Shown: piece after piece, positions 33,685-44,335 of the stretch | Layout of the letters: every line of letters starts with the position of its first letter | Position numbering within the stretch: position 1 is the stretch's first letter | NCBI RefSeq assembly: GCF_905220415.1 | Contig: NC_059553.1 | Coordinates: forward strand, 1,572,501 to 1,636,500 | DNA from: Colias croceus | Lineage: Eukaryota > Arthropoda > Insecta > Lepidoptera > Pieridae | Direction of reading: 5' to 3' | Length of the DNA: 64,000 nucleotides | Notes under the pieces: model-generated | Databases searched by the model: none | The model's input: only the letters and a program-made list of their open reading frames with translations | What the model was told of the DNA's origin: nothing | Translations under genes and position numbers: made by a program

Positions 33685-36600
33685 ATGGCGGTAGAAGGTG
33701 TGATGGTGACATACAACTACTCTGATGATGGAGAACTAGCCAATATTCTGACAGTCGCAGCATCTGGTATCAAATATTCCAACCGCTGGGTTCTCACACA
33801 TGGATCTATTCTCTCTCCTTTAAAACAGGCGAAAATTATAAAAGAAGCCAGAGGAAAGCCTATAGTAAACGATGAGTTTTACAACACATTGCCAGAAATC
33901 TATGTGACATGTGAAAAGGGCAAATCGAAAGGGTCTAATGTGTATGAAGGAGTGGAGAGGCTGAGTAGAGAGAGGAACTTGGACATCGATACTGATTTTG
34001 AGCATAGCAGTTATCAGGCGCGCGTGATGACTGGCAGGTAAGGTCTCTACGTATAATGTAGATTTTTATAAACATATTTCGTTGAAATGGTACTCAAATT
34101 AAGTAAACTATAGTACTATACTGCGTGTTAAACATAAAGTATGTTTCATTACTACTAGGGATCCAAAGTTGATCTTGGCCGCCGACATTAAAAGCCTCAA
34201 TTACTACTGTGGTAGTACTATTTCTATTATCTAAGAACAGATGTCCTGTTTCAGAATATGCCACCTCTGGCAGTGTCCCATACTAGACCGGTGCGTGGAC
34301 GACATTCTATACAGCTGGACGATTGGCCATCGAGATGGTGATGTGGAACGACAGACGCAGCTCGGCAAGGCTCTGCTCTCTGTGTTCGTGCTTATTGACT
34401 TGGAGTGCGATAATACTGGTCAGTAGTTAATGTAGTTTATTTAGATTGGGTTAAATGTGAGTCGCGCATGCTTCGGCAAGAAATTTAAATTTGTACTCTG
34501 CAAATATATAGTTCAGGATACATCGCCCATTTTTGCAAGTGACTACTATCAAGCTAATTTTCCGCTTGTAGCTTTATTTTGATGAGACGCCCAATAATTT
34601 CGTGTACGAAAGTCTCGATTGTGGTAGCTAACAGAGATAACAAGGATAAAAATTTTTGATTTGATGGTTCTCAAATATTTATTACTAACTGAATGAATTT
34701 TTTTTTGTTCAATCTCAAGATAATTACCTAAATTATTCGAAAAAATATTTGTCCTACAAAATTTATGGTTTGTTCAAAGAGTCCCCCTTTCCAAAGTGTA
34801 TCGATAACGAGGTCATTATAAATGATTACTAACAAGCTGATTTTTTGTTTTCACTTAGTTAATGTTTATATAATTCAACAGACATATTGTCCTACAAATT
34901 GCGTAATAAATATTTGAGAACCATCAAATCAAAAAATTTTATCCTTGTTATCTCTGTTAGCTACCACAATCGAGAGTTTCGTACACGAAATTATTCGGTG
35001 TCTCATCAAAATAAAGCTACAAGCGGAAAATCAGCTTGATAGTAGTCACTTGCAAAAATGGGCGATGTATCCTGAACTAATAAGGGTGCTTTTCCACCAA
35101 TAATTAATGTGCGAGGATGTGTAGCGAGAAAATAACCAACAGTATCGCTTCAAGCGATATGATTAGTTCGTAACAAACTGAGTGAAAAAAAAGAACTGCT
35201 TTCAATAATCATAATTAGTGATGCAACTAATACGAATACGAATATTCGTATTCGCCGAATAGTAGACATTTACCGAATATTCGTATTCGGCGAATATACG
35301 AATTTTTAAAAACGAATATTTTTGTACGCAACTCTATTTGCTACAAATTTAAAAATCGCGCAAAAAAATATGACGTGTGCAGAGATTGCTGATCCACTGG
35401 CCTTTTGGCGAGAAGATGTCCATTTTCCAAGTCAGAAAAAACTCGCCCAAAAATATTTTTCACTGACGCCATGTACAGTCACTTCGGAAAGACTTATTTA
35501 ACGGCTGGAAACATCCTGACTGAAAAAAAAAATCGCCTAAAACCAGAAAATCTACGAATTTTATGCTTTTTAAATAAAAATTTGCCTATTGTAAATTTTA
35601 ATTATTAGAAGAGTTAACATTCATTAAATAAATAAGTCTTTTATTACCAAGGCTAGATATTCGTATTCGTATTCGTATTCGTAAAAGTAGTATTCGTTGC
35701 ATCACTAATCATAATCAATATTTAATATAAATTTTTCATACATATATATAAATAATTCACTTCTTTTTCCCCTGGTCGCAAGTGCGTTGCATTTCTGAAA
35801 AAGAAAATCATTCCTTGTTTTATACCTCAGTTAGGATTTCTTTGATTGACCAACTTTTTAATAATTCGGCGTAAAATATAAATGTTGTCTTACATATCAA
35901 CTTTTTAAATCAATCTTAAAAATTATTTGTTTATAGAGGACAATGAAAACAAGGAAGAAAGTAACAATGTAGCCTGGGAAGCACATCAAGTATATATTAA
36001 AAAAAAACCTTTCAATAAAATAAATACTGAATGTCCTCCATCATTGTTTATAACCACGTTCAAAATAGAACTCTATCCCTACCCAATAAGTGCTATTATA
36101 CCTTCAAGAGGATCCTTAGTGATAGAATAGTCCATTCTCCAATGGTTAACAGTGCGCATGTGACCATATATCTGAGGTAAGAAGTCGATCCCGTGCAGCA
36201 AGCATTCCTTCTTGGCTGCCGCTAGCGTGCCCAGAGCAAGGCCACCCAGAAGTACGGCGTGGTAGGAGCCCAAGTATACAGCTAGTATGGGACCACATGC
36301 GAAGCCACCTGGAAATATAGTACCACTAGCTTTCCGCCCGCGGTTCGCCCGCGTTTTCAAAGAAAAATCCGCATGGTTCCCGTTCCCGTGGGATTTACGG
36401 GATAAAACCTATCCTATGAGTTAATCCAAGTTACCTTCTATATGTGTGCTAAATTTCATTGTAATCGGTTCAGTAGTATTTGCGTGAAAGAGTAACAAAC
36501 ATACTCGCACACATACATCCATCACAAACTTTCGCATTTATAATATTAGTAGGATTTACTCGAATGTTATGGGAGTTCTAGAAATGGATCATACAGTATG

Positions 36601-39600
36601 GTTGTACTAAGTAAAATAGGCTGGGAAAAGAAGTGAAGCCCTTTGCACAGTATAAATTTTCGTTCATCAGAAAATAGGAGAGAAGAAAATGTAGTACCTA
36701 TGTCCTCAATAATTAATAATTATGATCAAAAAATTACAAACAGAATAAGGTCTCTATGAGCTAAAGCCATTGTGGGCAAAATACATTTACAGACACTTTT
36801 TACATTTAAATATGTATTATAATAAAAAATAGGTACCTAAAAAGTAATTCCAATGGTCGTCCACTTTTCTATATTGATACACGGTGTTAGCCACTGCTGC
36901 GAACGTAGCGCCCATTAGAGCTAAAGGTGCAGTGTGGTACATATACCTGAAACAGATTTATTATACTTATTATTTTGATAATGGACGAATAAGTTGATGT
37001 TTTTTTGGCTAATAAACTCCTTCATTCAATGATCTATATATTCTTTTCCATAAGATAAAGTTACACCAACATACAGTATGATCCGTTCGCGAGTTGATAT
37101 ATTATATTATCTTAGTTTTTTAAATCGCTTCTATAGTTTAATTTACCCATAATTAAAACTGATGTTATTTAGTTTGATCGTGTTCTGGTTAAGCGATTTA
37201 CTCAACAACAAAAAAACTAGTTATTGCATTTCTATCAAGTTCCCCACCTCCTAAGAATAGGTCCCAGACCGACAGCATGAGAGTACAGTAACACATCTTT
37301 AGTCGATATGAGCACACCGGCCGTTGCCCCGATTCGAGCTGATGCCATCATCTAAATATGAACAATAACGTTAATTATCTACTATAATCATTACAAAGTG
37401 AAAAACAAAGTTGCTTCCCGCCGTCTATCCGTCTGTCATTATGTATGCTTAGATCTTAGGAAGCTGGTTATCCATAAGACTAACCACGTTTGGGCGGTCT
37501 AATGAGATTGTCAAAGTTATTTATTTATTATTTATTTATTTAACGCTTTATTAGTTATACAAACAGAAACCTTAGAATTACTTACAGCTAAAAACAGAGT
37601 ACAACTAACTTTGCGGCCTTATCACTAAGTAGTGATCTCTACCAGGCAACCACGGTAAAAGGTAACGAGCAAAAAGGTCACATATTGGCGGTTATTATAA
37701 AATATATAATATATTGTAGGTAAAACAAATTAACCAGTCTTTGGAAATGCTTTCTAGTCTCACTAATTACAGGAAGAACCTATAATATGTATGTTACTGA
37801 AGTCATCAATTCATTGCCCATACCTCACACTTCATTTCTATAAGTAATGTTTACCTTTTTGAAAACATCACATCCCTCCGGCGAATCATAATACCGGTAG
37901 TAGTTACGATTTGTTTTTACTTGTTTACATTCACAGGACATTATTTAATAAATAATTGGGAATTGTATTTATCATAATTTCTCGTCAGAGTGACGCTTGA
38001 CGCGTTTAAAAATAAATACACAATAAAATAGGTTTGTACACCGAAGAGTTTTCTTATATTCTACAGTCTTTATTTTCATGAACAAAAACTTACATAATAG
38101 CATATGCAGATTTTGGGTTATTCTTATGCGTTTGCGTAATTAGTCATTCGATAATTTGTGATCTAAAGTGAGTAATAGAAAGAGGAAAGCCAAAAAAGTA
38201 TAGAACCACTCTACCTCTACGTCTCTACATAATTATTTTAAAAGACTTGATAGAAGATTATTTTCTAACAACTATGAATGGCGACTTTGCTATGGAAAAC
38301 TGAGACCTCAATTTCAAACTCGACCTCTCTTTTTAGTACTTAATACATAGTAATTTTAAACAATGATAAACGTAATAATGTTGGCACTAAGTTGGCACAA
38401 AATTATATAGCGTTATAATTTAAATGTTACAGGATTTAAGACTTTAAGGCCTTTATCAGAGCTTCTAGATTTGGTCCGACTGCCACCAGAACGGGGGACC
38501 AATATACAAGTTCATTCCACACCGTTTGGATGTGAGGTAAGAACTGAAATTAAATCAGAACATCATCTGTTTTTCTACTTTATTAGAGATGAAATAAATT
38601 TATTTATCCAGTAAGTTGTTACATGATTTATAATAGATAATGTTAGGTATGTAAAACAGTGGGTCCAAAAGTAAGTGAAGATGTTAGATGCATTGCCATT
38701 TATAAAATCAAAATAAAATTTAATTTGATTAATTTACGGTACTTATTTCTTTTCCTTTTTTAACTTGTACTTCTTTACTCCTGGTAAAATTGCATTCAAC
38801 ATAGCATATTTTTATACCATATCTGCGGTTGATCTTCATTATATGATAACATTAATAAACGATGAAGAAGCATAAAGTATTCATAAATAGAGATTCAGAA
38901 TCAAACATCGAATAATACTTTTCAAATATTATTTATTCCATTTAAAATATCTATACTACACAATAATTGCAGGTGTTTCTAAACGCAGTGACGCGCGGCT
39001 CGGTGTGCGGCGTGGTCGGCAAGCGGCCATCTTTGTTGCTAACTGACGCAGCGACTGCGTTGGGCTCGGAGGGCGGGCCCGTGTTCACTGATGGGCCTAC
39101 GTAAGTTTACCCTTGTAATTATAAACGTATTAATTTTTTTAATTAAACTTCTTTCGGCGCATGCGGGTAAAATTATAGGTATAAGGTAATACTACCGTCG
39201 AAGCTTGGCAGCGGAAACGGCGAACGTAGCATGGAAAGAAGTTTCACTTCTCACATGTGTTCTTTGCACGCGCGCTTTTTGAAGTGAAACTTCTTTATCG
39301 AGGTTGGAAAAAAATTTAGTGTAACATTTTTTCGTTACGCGTGACATTTTTCCGTTACGCGCCATCTTTTTCTTATCCCTACCACGCGTGATTCGACGTA
39401 TTTCTGTAGTTGCATATAGTACATTATTTTTTGAAAAATAAGGTCATAAATAAGTATCACTTCTTACTTGTGTACACTAGTACACGCACACATTTTTTTT
39501 CTTTCAGGTCGCAATGTATCGATTTCGTTGAATGATTTTTATGACAGGCAAACAATTAAAACACACTTTTGAAAGATTTTTTTAAATGTGTTGTTTTTCT

Positions 39601-42600
39601 GATAATTATTAGTACATTGTCGATCACATTATATTAGTACTAGCTTACCGCCCGCGGCTTCGCCCGCTTTCTCTAAAACGATTTGAGATTTAAACTATCC
39701 TATCTCTCAAGTTGGATCGAACTGCACATGGTGTGCGAATTTTATTATAATCGGTTAAGTGGTTTAGGAGTCCATTGAGGACAAACATTGTGACACGAGA
39801 TTTATATATATTAAGATTTCGTTACCGCAGTAGGGAGCTAGTAGGCGCAGTGGTGTGCAGCGTGTCGTGGTGGCGGGGCGAGTGGGTCGGGCTGACGCTA
39901 GCGGCGCCGCTGCGCTCGGTGCTGGCGGCCAAGCTGCGCGTGCCGCCCGCCGCCGCGCCGAGAGCGCCGCCGTCGCCGCTGCACAGCGACATACTGGGTG
40001 AGCCGTGTGGTGCGGATACGAGATTTTACTCAATTACAAAACGGTTATTTGTATTTAAAAAAAGACGTGTGGCACTCGGGGTCTGCCGCGGTAAAGCTAT
40101 TGCATAGCATGCCTTCAAGCGAGCCCGTCGGAGTGGGGAGCGTGAGGTTTTTTCGTTACGGAATTTCTCGATTCGGTCCCCGCGCTCAAGGCCCGGAAGC
40201 TATGCAATTAAAAAAAATTATTTTTGTATTTTTTTTAGCCCTCAAAAAAGCCTCGGTTTCATTGTGTAACAATCGACATATTGGTGAATTTTGTGTGGGA
40301 TTGAATTTGAATTTTGACCCTAGTTTCGTGTGTCTTATTCGCTTCTGTAAATGTTCATTGGCGACTTAGACTGGCGATGCTGATAGCTTATCAGCTCTAC
40401 CAACTCGAACACAAAACGTCAGAATGATCTGCCATCTCCCTCTATTATGTTATTTTTCTAAACTTTACACTCTTCTTTCATTCTCCTACCAGGTTGCCTG
40501 GCAGATATTGCTGTGTAGTAATAAGGCCGCCTATAGTGCAAAATATTTGTACCTCATTAGATTGTACTAGACAGTGGTGGCTCAGTGGCGAGACCTCAAA
40601 CTTCGAATCGATAAGTCCGGGGTTCGAGACCAGGCGAGCGCGCAGGAAATAAATTGATTTTTCAATTTATCTGCGCATGTTGTAATATCACCACTGTTCG
40701 AACGGTGAAGGAAAACATCGCGAGGAAACCGACATGTCGAAGAATTAAAAAGTTCGACGACATATTATGACATCCGCCAACACGCACTTGGCCAGCGTGG
40801 TGGATTATGGCCTGTACCCTCATAGGAGGCCCGTGTCCCAGCAGTGGGAACGTATATGGGCTGCTGCTGATGATGATGAGATTGTACTAGATTTCCTGAC
40901 ATTGTTTTGTACAATAAAGTATTATCTATACATATAATAAATCTGTAGAAGGGTCAATTCTGTACATTAAAAATATTGAAAAAATAAATAGCACTGGATC
41001 CTGGTGTTACTGGATCGATACCAAACCCAAATATGTGATTAAAAAAATTTTTGTCTGTCTGTCTGTCTGTCTGTATGTTCAGGCATCACGTGAAAACTAA
41101 CGGTTCGATTTCGATGAAACTTGGTATAATTATACCTTATTATCCTGGGCATAAAATAGGATACTTTTTATCCCGGAAAATTACGTAGAAAAAATAAATC
41201 TTCATTTTTCCGCGCGGACGGAGTCGCGGGAGGAAGCTAGTAAATAAATAAAGTGTGCAATGTATGTTAGAGCGCATCGACCGCGTGACGCTGCTGGTGC
41301 GGTGCGGCGCGGCGTGGGGCGCGGGCGTGTACCTCGGGGACGGGTTCGTCGTCACGTGCGCGCATGTTGTCAAAAATGTATGTTTTTTTTTTGTTAATTA
41401 ATAACAATAATTCGTTGTTATTTCTAGATATTGTTATCATTTGTGGTAGTTTATAATTTAGTATAAATTATTGCTAGTGTGGATTTTTAAACACATTTTT
41501 TATGTTCAGAAAGTTGTTTGTGCTGTTTGATCATGTTAATTTTACATGGATTACATTAATATTGGGCTCATATACAAAAGATTCGCGAAACTATAGTATT
41601 TTTTTAACAAAAATCCATGCATGATATATGGCAGTGTTTGCAACTTTAGTGTACAAATCAAATCATTATATAAATAATTACAATGACATTACAAAATACA
41701 CAATGATATAAGAAACACAACCAAACATAATGCTATCTCTTTCCAGCACGCCTCTCACAAAGTATCGCTATACTGCCGCGGAGTGAAAGAGACGGCTATA
41801 GTTCGGTACAAGAACGTAGATGATAAAGCGTATGATCTTGCGTTATTGTTTACAAACCCTCAGTGTTGGACTCATTTATTACCAGCTGTGTTTCATGATG
41901 AGACTGTGGAAAAAGGTACCTATGTGAAATAATTTTTGTCTCATATTCATATTTTTGTCTCATTCGCTCGTTTGATGTAAATATCAAACGAGCGAATGCT
42001 CATTCTAACCCCACTATGTCAAATTCTTTTAGTGTAAACAGGCGTAGACGGTAGATCATTCTTTCATTGTTCTTAGTGTGTTTAAAAAGATTCTATGCAA
42101 TGTTCTTATACTGAACAACACTGAATACGAGTTATCGTTTACACTAAAAGATTGCGAAATAATGTTCTTGCTAGCTCTAGTTCTATGTTGGTTTGATGTA
42201 AATGCACCGTCAATGACATAAGTAAAATATTTTTTTTAATTTTTCTTTGTCTGCCTCAAAAAATTCTTTTTTATATACACATTCAAAAAAATTTAAATAT
42301 TGGTTTAGAACTCCACCTTCACATTGTATATTTTTAACCATAAAAGTATTCATAATTAAAAAAATGTTATCGTTTCGCACAAATCCTCTTTACATTTGAA
42401 TTTTGAAGTAATTAAAACCAGACTTATCACAAAAACAAGTTTCTTCCAGGCGAGTCAGTACTAGCGGCTGGCTACCCGTACTTCAACGAGAACAATCTAG
42501 AAGATCTAAAACCGACTGTAACGAGCGGCCATGTTAACAACGTGTCGCCATCTTTAATACAGACGTCGTGTTGTGTGCAGTCTGGGTTTAGGTATGGTTT

Positions 42601-44335
42601 CTAATATATACATTTTGATTGATTTAGTAGATTTTTAACAGATTATTTATATTCGCTATTATATCACAATTTACTTGAATTTTAAACCTTATAAGTATGC
42701 ATGTAGTAAATGCATTCTAAGTATAGTCTAAAAAGTGTTTTTATCCGGCTCGAAGGACCAACAGATGTAAAGGTTGTTGTTATATAAAATATTATAATTT
42801 ACTTTGCAAACTACACTTTATATAACTACGCACTAATCTATACTCATATTATAAAGCTGAAGAGTATGTTCGTTTGTTTGAACGCGATAATCTCAGGAAC
42901 TACTGGTCCGATTTGAAAAATTATTTCGGTGTTAGATAGCCCATTTATCGAGGAAGGCTATAGGCTATATATCATTACGCTAAGACCAACAGGAGCGGAG
43001 CAATGCGAGTGAAACCGCTGAGCACAGCTAGTTAACGATAATATAAAAATTAAAAAGCACATGAAGCTGTTTTCCCGAAATCGGTATCTGAGTAACCCCG
43101 GTCATTGTACTGTATACAGCTCAATTTTTGTATGTTTTTTTCAGCTTTTCATAATTTAATAATTAAAACATTTTCATATTTAACAGTGGCGGTCCAATAT
43201 TCCAAATAACAAACAACGCTCAAGTGCGAGTTCTCGGCATCATAGTGAGTAACGCTAAAACTGAAACAGGCGCGTGTTTCCCGTATATCAATATGGCGGT
43301 CCCTGCTAAGGCTTTTGTGCGACTTCTACAGCAGTTTATTGAAGATAGAGGTAAGATAAATAAAATGATAAATATTTCAGGACAATTTTCACACACGGCA
43401 CGATCTGATCCCATACTAAGCTTTCGCTTGTGTTATGGAAACCAGACGGCTGATAAACATACATAATATCTAATTTTAAATAAATACTTATATAGATAAT
43501 TAACACACAGACACAGCAAACATCTATGTTCATCACACAAATATTTGCCCTGGGTTAGGATCGAACCCACGACCTATGGCTTGGAAGGCATAGTGGCCCC
43601 ACTACCCACCAAGCTAACCGGTCAGTCAGATATTACACAATTTCGATTTTGTAAAGAAATTAGTTCACTTGTTTTCACACAATTCACTTATTTGTATTTC
43701 GATTTTTATTACAAAACCTAAGAGCTAGCGCGCAAGAGCAACTTGTCTCCGCAACTATTTTGTATCTCCCATCAACTCTATGGGCTAGTAAGTAAGTGCG
43801 CGCACGTAGCGAAGCAACTCCCCATAGAGTTGATGGGAGAGACAAAATAGTTGCGGAGACAAAAGTTGCTCTTGCGCGCTAGTTCTAAGACTGGTTTCGT
43901 TACATCATCTTCAGGCTGAAGTGAAACTTCTTTAGGCTCGTTGAGAGTAATATGTATTTCAAGGTCGCGTAATGGCAATACCGTCACGTCATGGAGCAAG
44001 GCGACGATGTTGGTATCTTTGAATATTGCCAAAGAAGTTTCACTTCTGAATCGTGTGCTCGGCACACACGCTATTTTTTATAATTTTTTCAGGCAGATAT
44101 GGTCACTAAAATGCCGTTTTTTTTCATTAGGCCAGATATGGTCATAATAATTTTTTGTGCGTATTTTTTTCGCAAAATTGTCTTGATGACACGCAAATAC
44201 ATATTTTATATTGATTTTGTAATTTAATAATTTTGTTTCTTATTTTCAGATGAGAAGAAATTATTAGCAATCGAAAATAACAGAGAGATGATTCAATCAC
44301 AATGGCGGTTACTTCCTTATAGATCGAAAATATAA
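33685..44335 (+). CDS. Tysnd1: Peroxisomal leader peptide-processing protease, TYSND1-like (10 exons)
   Basis: Exons: 33685-34037, 34255-34418, 38433-38536, 38973-39100, 39831-39997, 41271-41377, 41747-41915, 42450-42591, 43187-43350, 44250-44335 (527 codons; all phases agree). The family is a trypsin-like serine protease that trims leader peptides of peroxisomal beta-oxidation enzymes. The triad fits: His337 in TCAHVV, Asp371 in AYDLALL, Ser445 in SGFSGGPIF. The Ser445 codon is split AG|T by an intron. Two upstream blocks also align with the human protein as I remember it (STPFGCE then VFLNAV; GEWVGLTLAAPL). The protein ends RSKI, a type 1 peroxisomal targeting variant of the usual SKL. The length is close to the human 566 residues. 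Intron 2 (4 kb) holds a nested gene on the other strand and several transposons. The start is the first ATG after a TTTCAG acceptor. Confidence 0.92.
34509..35080. mobile_element. Foldback element with about 175-bp arms, in intron 2 of Tysnd1
   Basis: The left arm begins AGTTCAGGATACATCGCCCA and runs to TTGATGGTTCTCAAATATTT. The right arm (about 34905-35080) is the near-exact reverse complement, ending GCGATGTATCCTGAACTA. The central spacer is about 220 bp. No coding content. Confidence 0.85.
35216..35707 (+). mobile_element. hAT transposon relic with intact ends
   Basis: The ends are TAGTGATGCAAC and GTTGCATCACTA, flanked by a perfect 8-bp duplication ATCATAAT (35208-35215 and 35708-35715). 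The subterminal regions are rich in CGAATA/TATTCG units. The interior holds a broken hAT C-terminal domain. It lies in intron 2 of Tysnd1. Confidence 0.85.
35383..35608 (+). pseudogene. hAT transposase C-terminal dimerisation fragment, frameshifted
   Basis: One frame gives DPLAFWREDVHFPSQKKLA followed by PCTVTSERL. A second frame resumes LTAGNILTEKKNRLKPENL and RILCFLNKNL. This is the conserved hAT C-terminal pattern (SER.FS.AGNI...R..L.PE.L..L.FL..N). Only this domain remains and at least one frameshift breaks it. Confidence 0.8.
35937..36089 (+). other. Possible cassette exon of Tysnd1, antisense to NDUFA11 3' end
   Basis: A TTTATAG acceptor is followed by a frame reading EDNENKEESNNVAWEAHQ in the phase that exon 2 requires. 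A weak donor (GTGCTA) at 36090 would make a 153-nt, phase-preserving exon. Without it, exons 2 and 3 already join in frame and align well with the known family, so this segment is optional at best. It could equally be chance. Confidence 0.25.
36079..37941 (-). CDS. NDUFA11: NADH dehydrogenase (complex I) subunit NDUFA11/B14.7-like, nested gene (4 exons)
   Basis: Exons on the minus strand: 37941-37855, 37351-37248, 36946-36837, 36308-36079 (531 nt, 176 residues plus stop; phases 0, 2, 1 all match). The protein starts MSCECKQVKTNRNYY and continues RYYDSPEGCDVFKK, as in B14.7 proteins (xYxDxPEGxD near the N-terminus). A Tim17/22-like four-helix region follows: ATAGVLISTKDVLLYSH, APLALMGATFAAVANTVYQ, DDHWNYFLGG, and LLGGLALGTLAAAKK. 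The family sits in the inner mitochondrial membrane and stabilises complex I. The tail MDYSITKDPLEG recalls the fly protein. The whole gene lies inside intron 2 of Tysnd1, on the opposite strand. A Helitron terminates 17 nt before its last exon. Confidence 0.88.
36326..36554 (-). mobile_element. Non-autonomous Helitron, family A, in last intron of NDUFA11
   Basis: On the minus strand it starts TCCTACTAATATTATAAATG and ends GCGGGCGAACCGCGGGCGG, AAAG and CTAG at 36326, then host T. It is sense to NDUFA11. Only 17 nt (36325-36309) separate its 3' end from the first base of the last exon at 36308. Confidence 0.8.
37515..37665 (-). repeat. LINE 3'-tail fragment
   Basis: TTTATTTATTATTTATTTATT is followed by CTTTATTAGTTATACAAACA and GGCCTTATCACTAAGTAGTG, then ATCTCTACCAGGCAACC. 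It resembles in reverse the 40,455-40,560 segment (CTACCAGGTTGCCTGGCAG...AATAAGGCCGC). It is read as the A-rich tail and 3' UTR of a LINE in minus orientation. Confidence 0.5.
39235..39293. repeat. Two facing family 1 MITE termini
   Basis: AAAGAAGTTTCACTTC and GAAGTGAAACTTCTTT face each other 31 bp apart, the reverse of the normal arrangement. This is likely a junction of two truncated copies. It is in intron 4 of Tysnd1. Confidence 0.6.
39640..39815 (-). mobile_element. Helitron-like element, related to family A, next to a splice acceptor
   Basis: Plus-strand view: CTAG, CTTACCGCCCGCGGCTTCGC, AAACTATCCTATCTCTCAAG and ATTATAATCGGTTAAGTGG, ending ATATATATTAAG near 39815. It carries the 3' hairpin plus CTAG end of family A but a different body. 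Its 5' end lies about 15 nt before Tysnd1 exon 5 (39831), so the branch point and pyrimidine tract must lie largely inside the element. Confidence 0.7.
40055..40212 (+). repeat. Dispersed repeat R (CTATTGCATAGC family), inverted copy
   Basis: It begins AAGACGTGTGGCACTCGGGG, TCTGCCGCGGTAAAGC and TATTGCATAGCATGCC, and ends near CAAGGCCCGGAAGCTATGC. It is the reverse of 22738-22930 and 46226-46400. It lies in intron 5 of Tysnd1, which starts at 39998. Confidence 0.7.
40455..40560 (+). repeat. LINE 3'-tail fragment
   Basis: CTTTCATTCTCCTACCAGG, TTGCCTGGCAGATATTGC and TAATAAGGCCGCCTATAG are a dispersed pattern also seen inverted at 37515-37665. Confidence 0.45.
40571..40878 (+). mobile_element. 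tRNA-derived SINE with GAT-repeat tail
   Basis: The head carries A-box-like GTGGCTCAGTGGCGAG and B-box GGGGTTCGAGACC. The body includes AGCGTGGTGGATTATGGCC and the end AACGTATATGGGCTGCTGC, then (TGATGA)n. A perfect 12-bp target duplication AGATTGTACTAG flanks it (40559-40570 and 40879-40890), which shows an LINE-driven insertion. It lies in intron 5 of Tysnd1. Confidence 0.9.
40925..41240 (+). mobile_element. Non-autonomous Helitron, family B, next to Tysnd1 exon 6
   Basis: It runs from TCTATACATATAATAAATC to CGGAGTCGCGGGAGG, AAG and CTAG, with host A before and T after. It is sense to the gene. Thirty nt separate it from exon 6 (41271). A near twin is at 32484-32806. Confidence 0.85.
41961..42208. 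mobile_element. MITE, family 2, with duplicated inverted left end
   Basis: The left end is a small palindrome (ATTCGCTCGTTTGATGTAAA against TATCAAACGAGCGAATGC). The body has AACAACACTGAATACGAG, and the right end is GATGTAAATGCACC. It lies in intron 7 of Tysnd1. Confidence 0.7.
42837..43031 (+). mobile_element. Non-autonomous Helitron, family C
   Basis: It starts TCTATACTCATATTATAAAG and includes GAACGCGATAATCTCAGG and GGTGTTAGATAGCCC. It ends GCGAGTGAAACCGCTGAGC, ACAG and CTAG before host T. It is complete and lies mid-intron in Tysnd1 intron 8. Confidence 0.8.
43487..43627 (-). mobile_element. tRNA-derived SINE fragment
   Basis: On the minus strand a tRNA-like head, GACCGGTTAGCTTGGTGGG to GGTCGTGGGTTCGATCC, is followed by AACCCAGGGCAAATATTTG, a layout common in lepidopteran SINEs. 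It lies in intron 9 of Tysnd1. Confidence 0.65.
43721..43886. mobile_element. Palindromic MITE with about 62-bp arms
   Basis: The left arm AGAGCTAGCGCGCAAGAGC, AACTTGTCTCCGCAACTAT and CCCATCAACTCTATGG is mirrored by the right arm, ending GCTCTTGCGCGCTAGTTCT. The spacer is about 40 bp. It lies in intron 9 of Tysnd1. Confidence 0.8.
43918..44046 (+). mobile_element. MITE, family 1
   Basis: GAAGTGAAACTTCTTTAGG to AAAGAAGTTTCACTTC, with the same interior as 2932-3055. Confidence 0.8.

Noticed and set aside
33537..33725. 62-codon frame overlapping the Tysnd1 start
   Set aside because: Out of frame with the protease and without homology; CpG-rich 5' flank explains it.
39764..40033. Minus-strand Ala/Arg-rich frame
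   Set aside because: It is the shadow of Tysnd1 exon 5, whose GC-rich codons create it.
42744..42766. Match to the 3' end of tRNA-Tyr (ATCCGGCTCGAAGGA)
   Set aside because: Only about 15 bases match and the rest of the tRNA is absent; probably a SINE scrap or chance in an intron.
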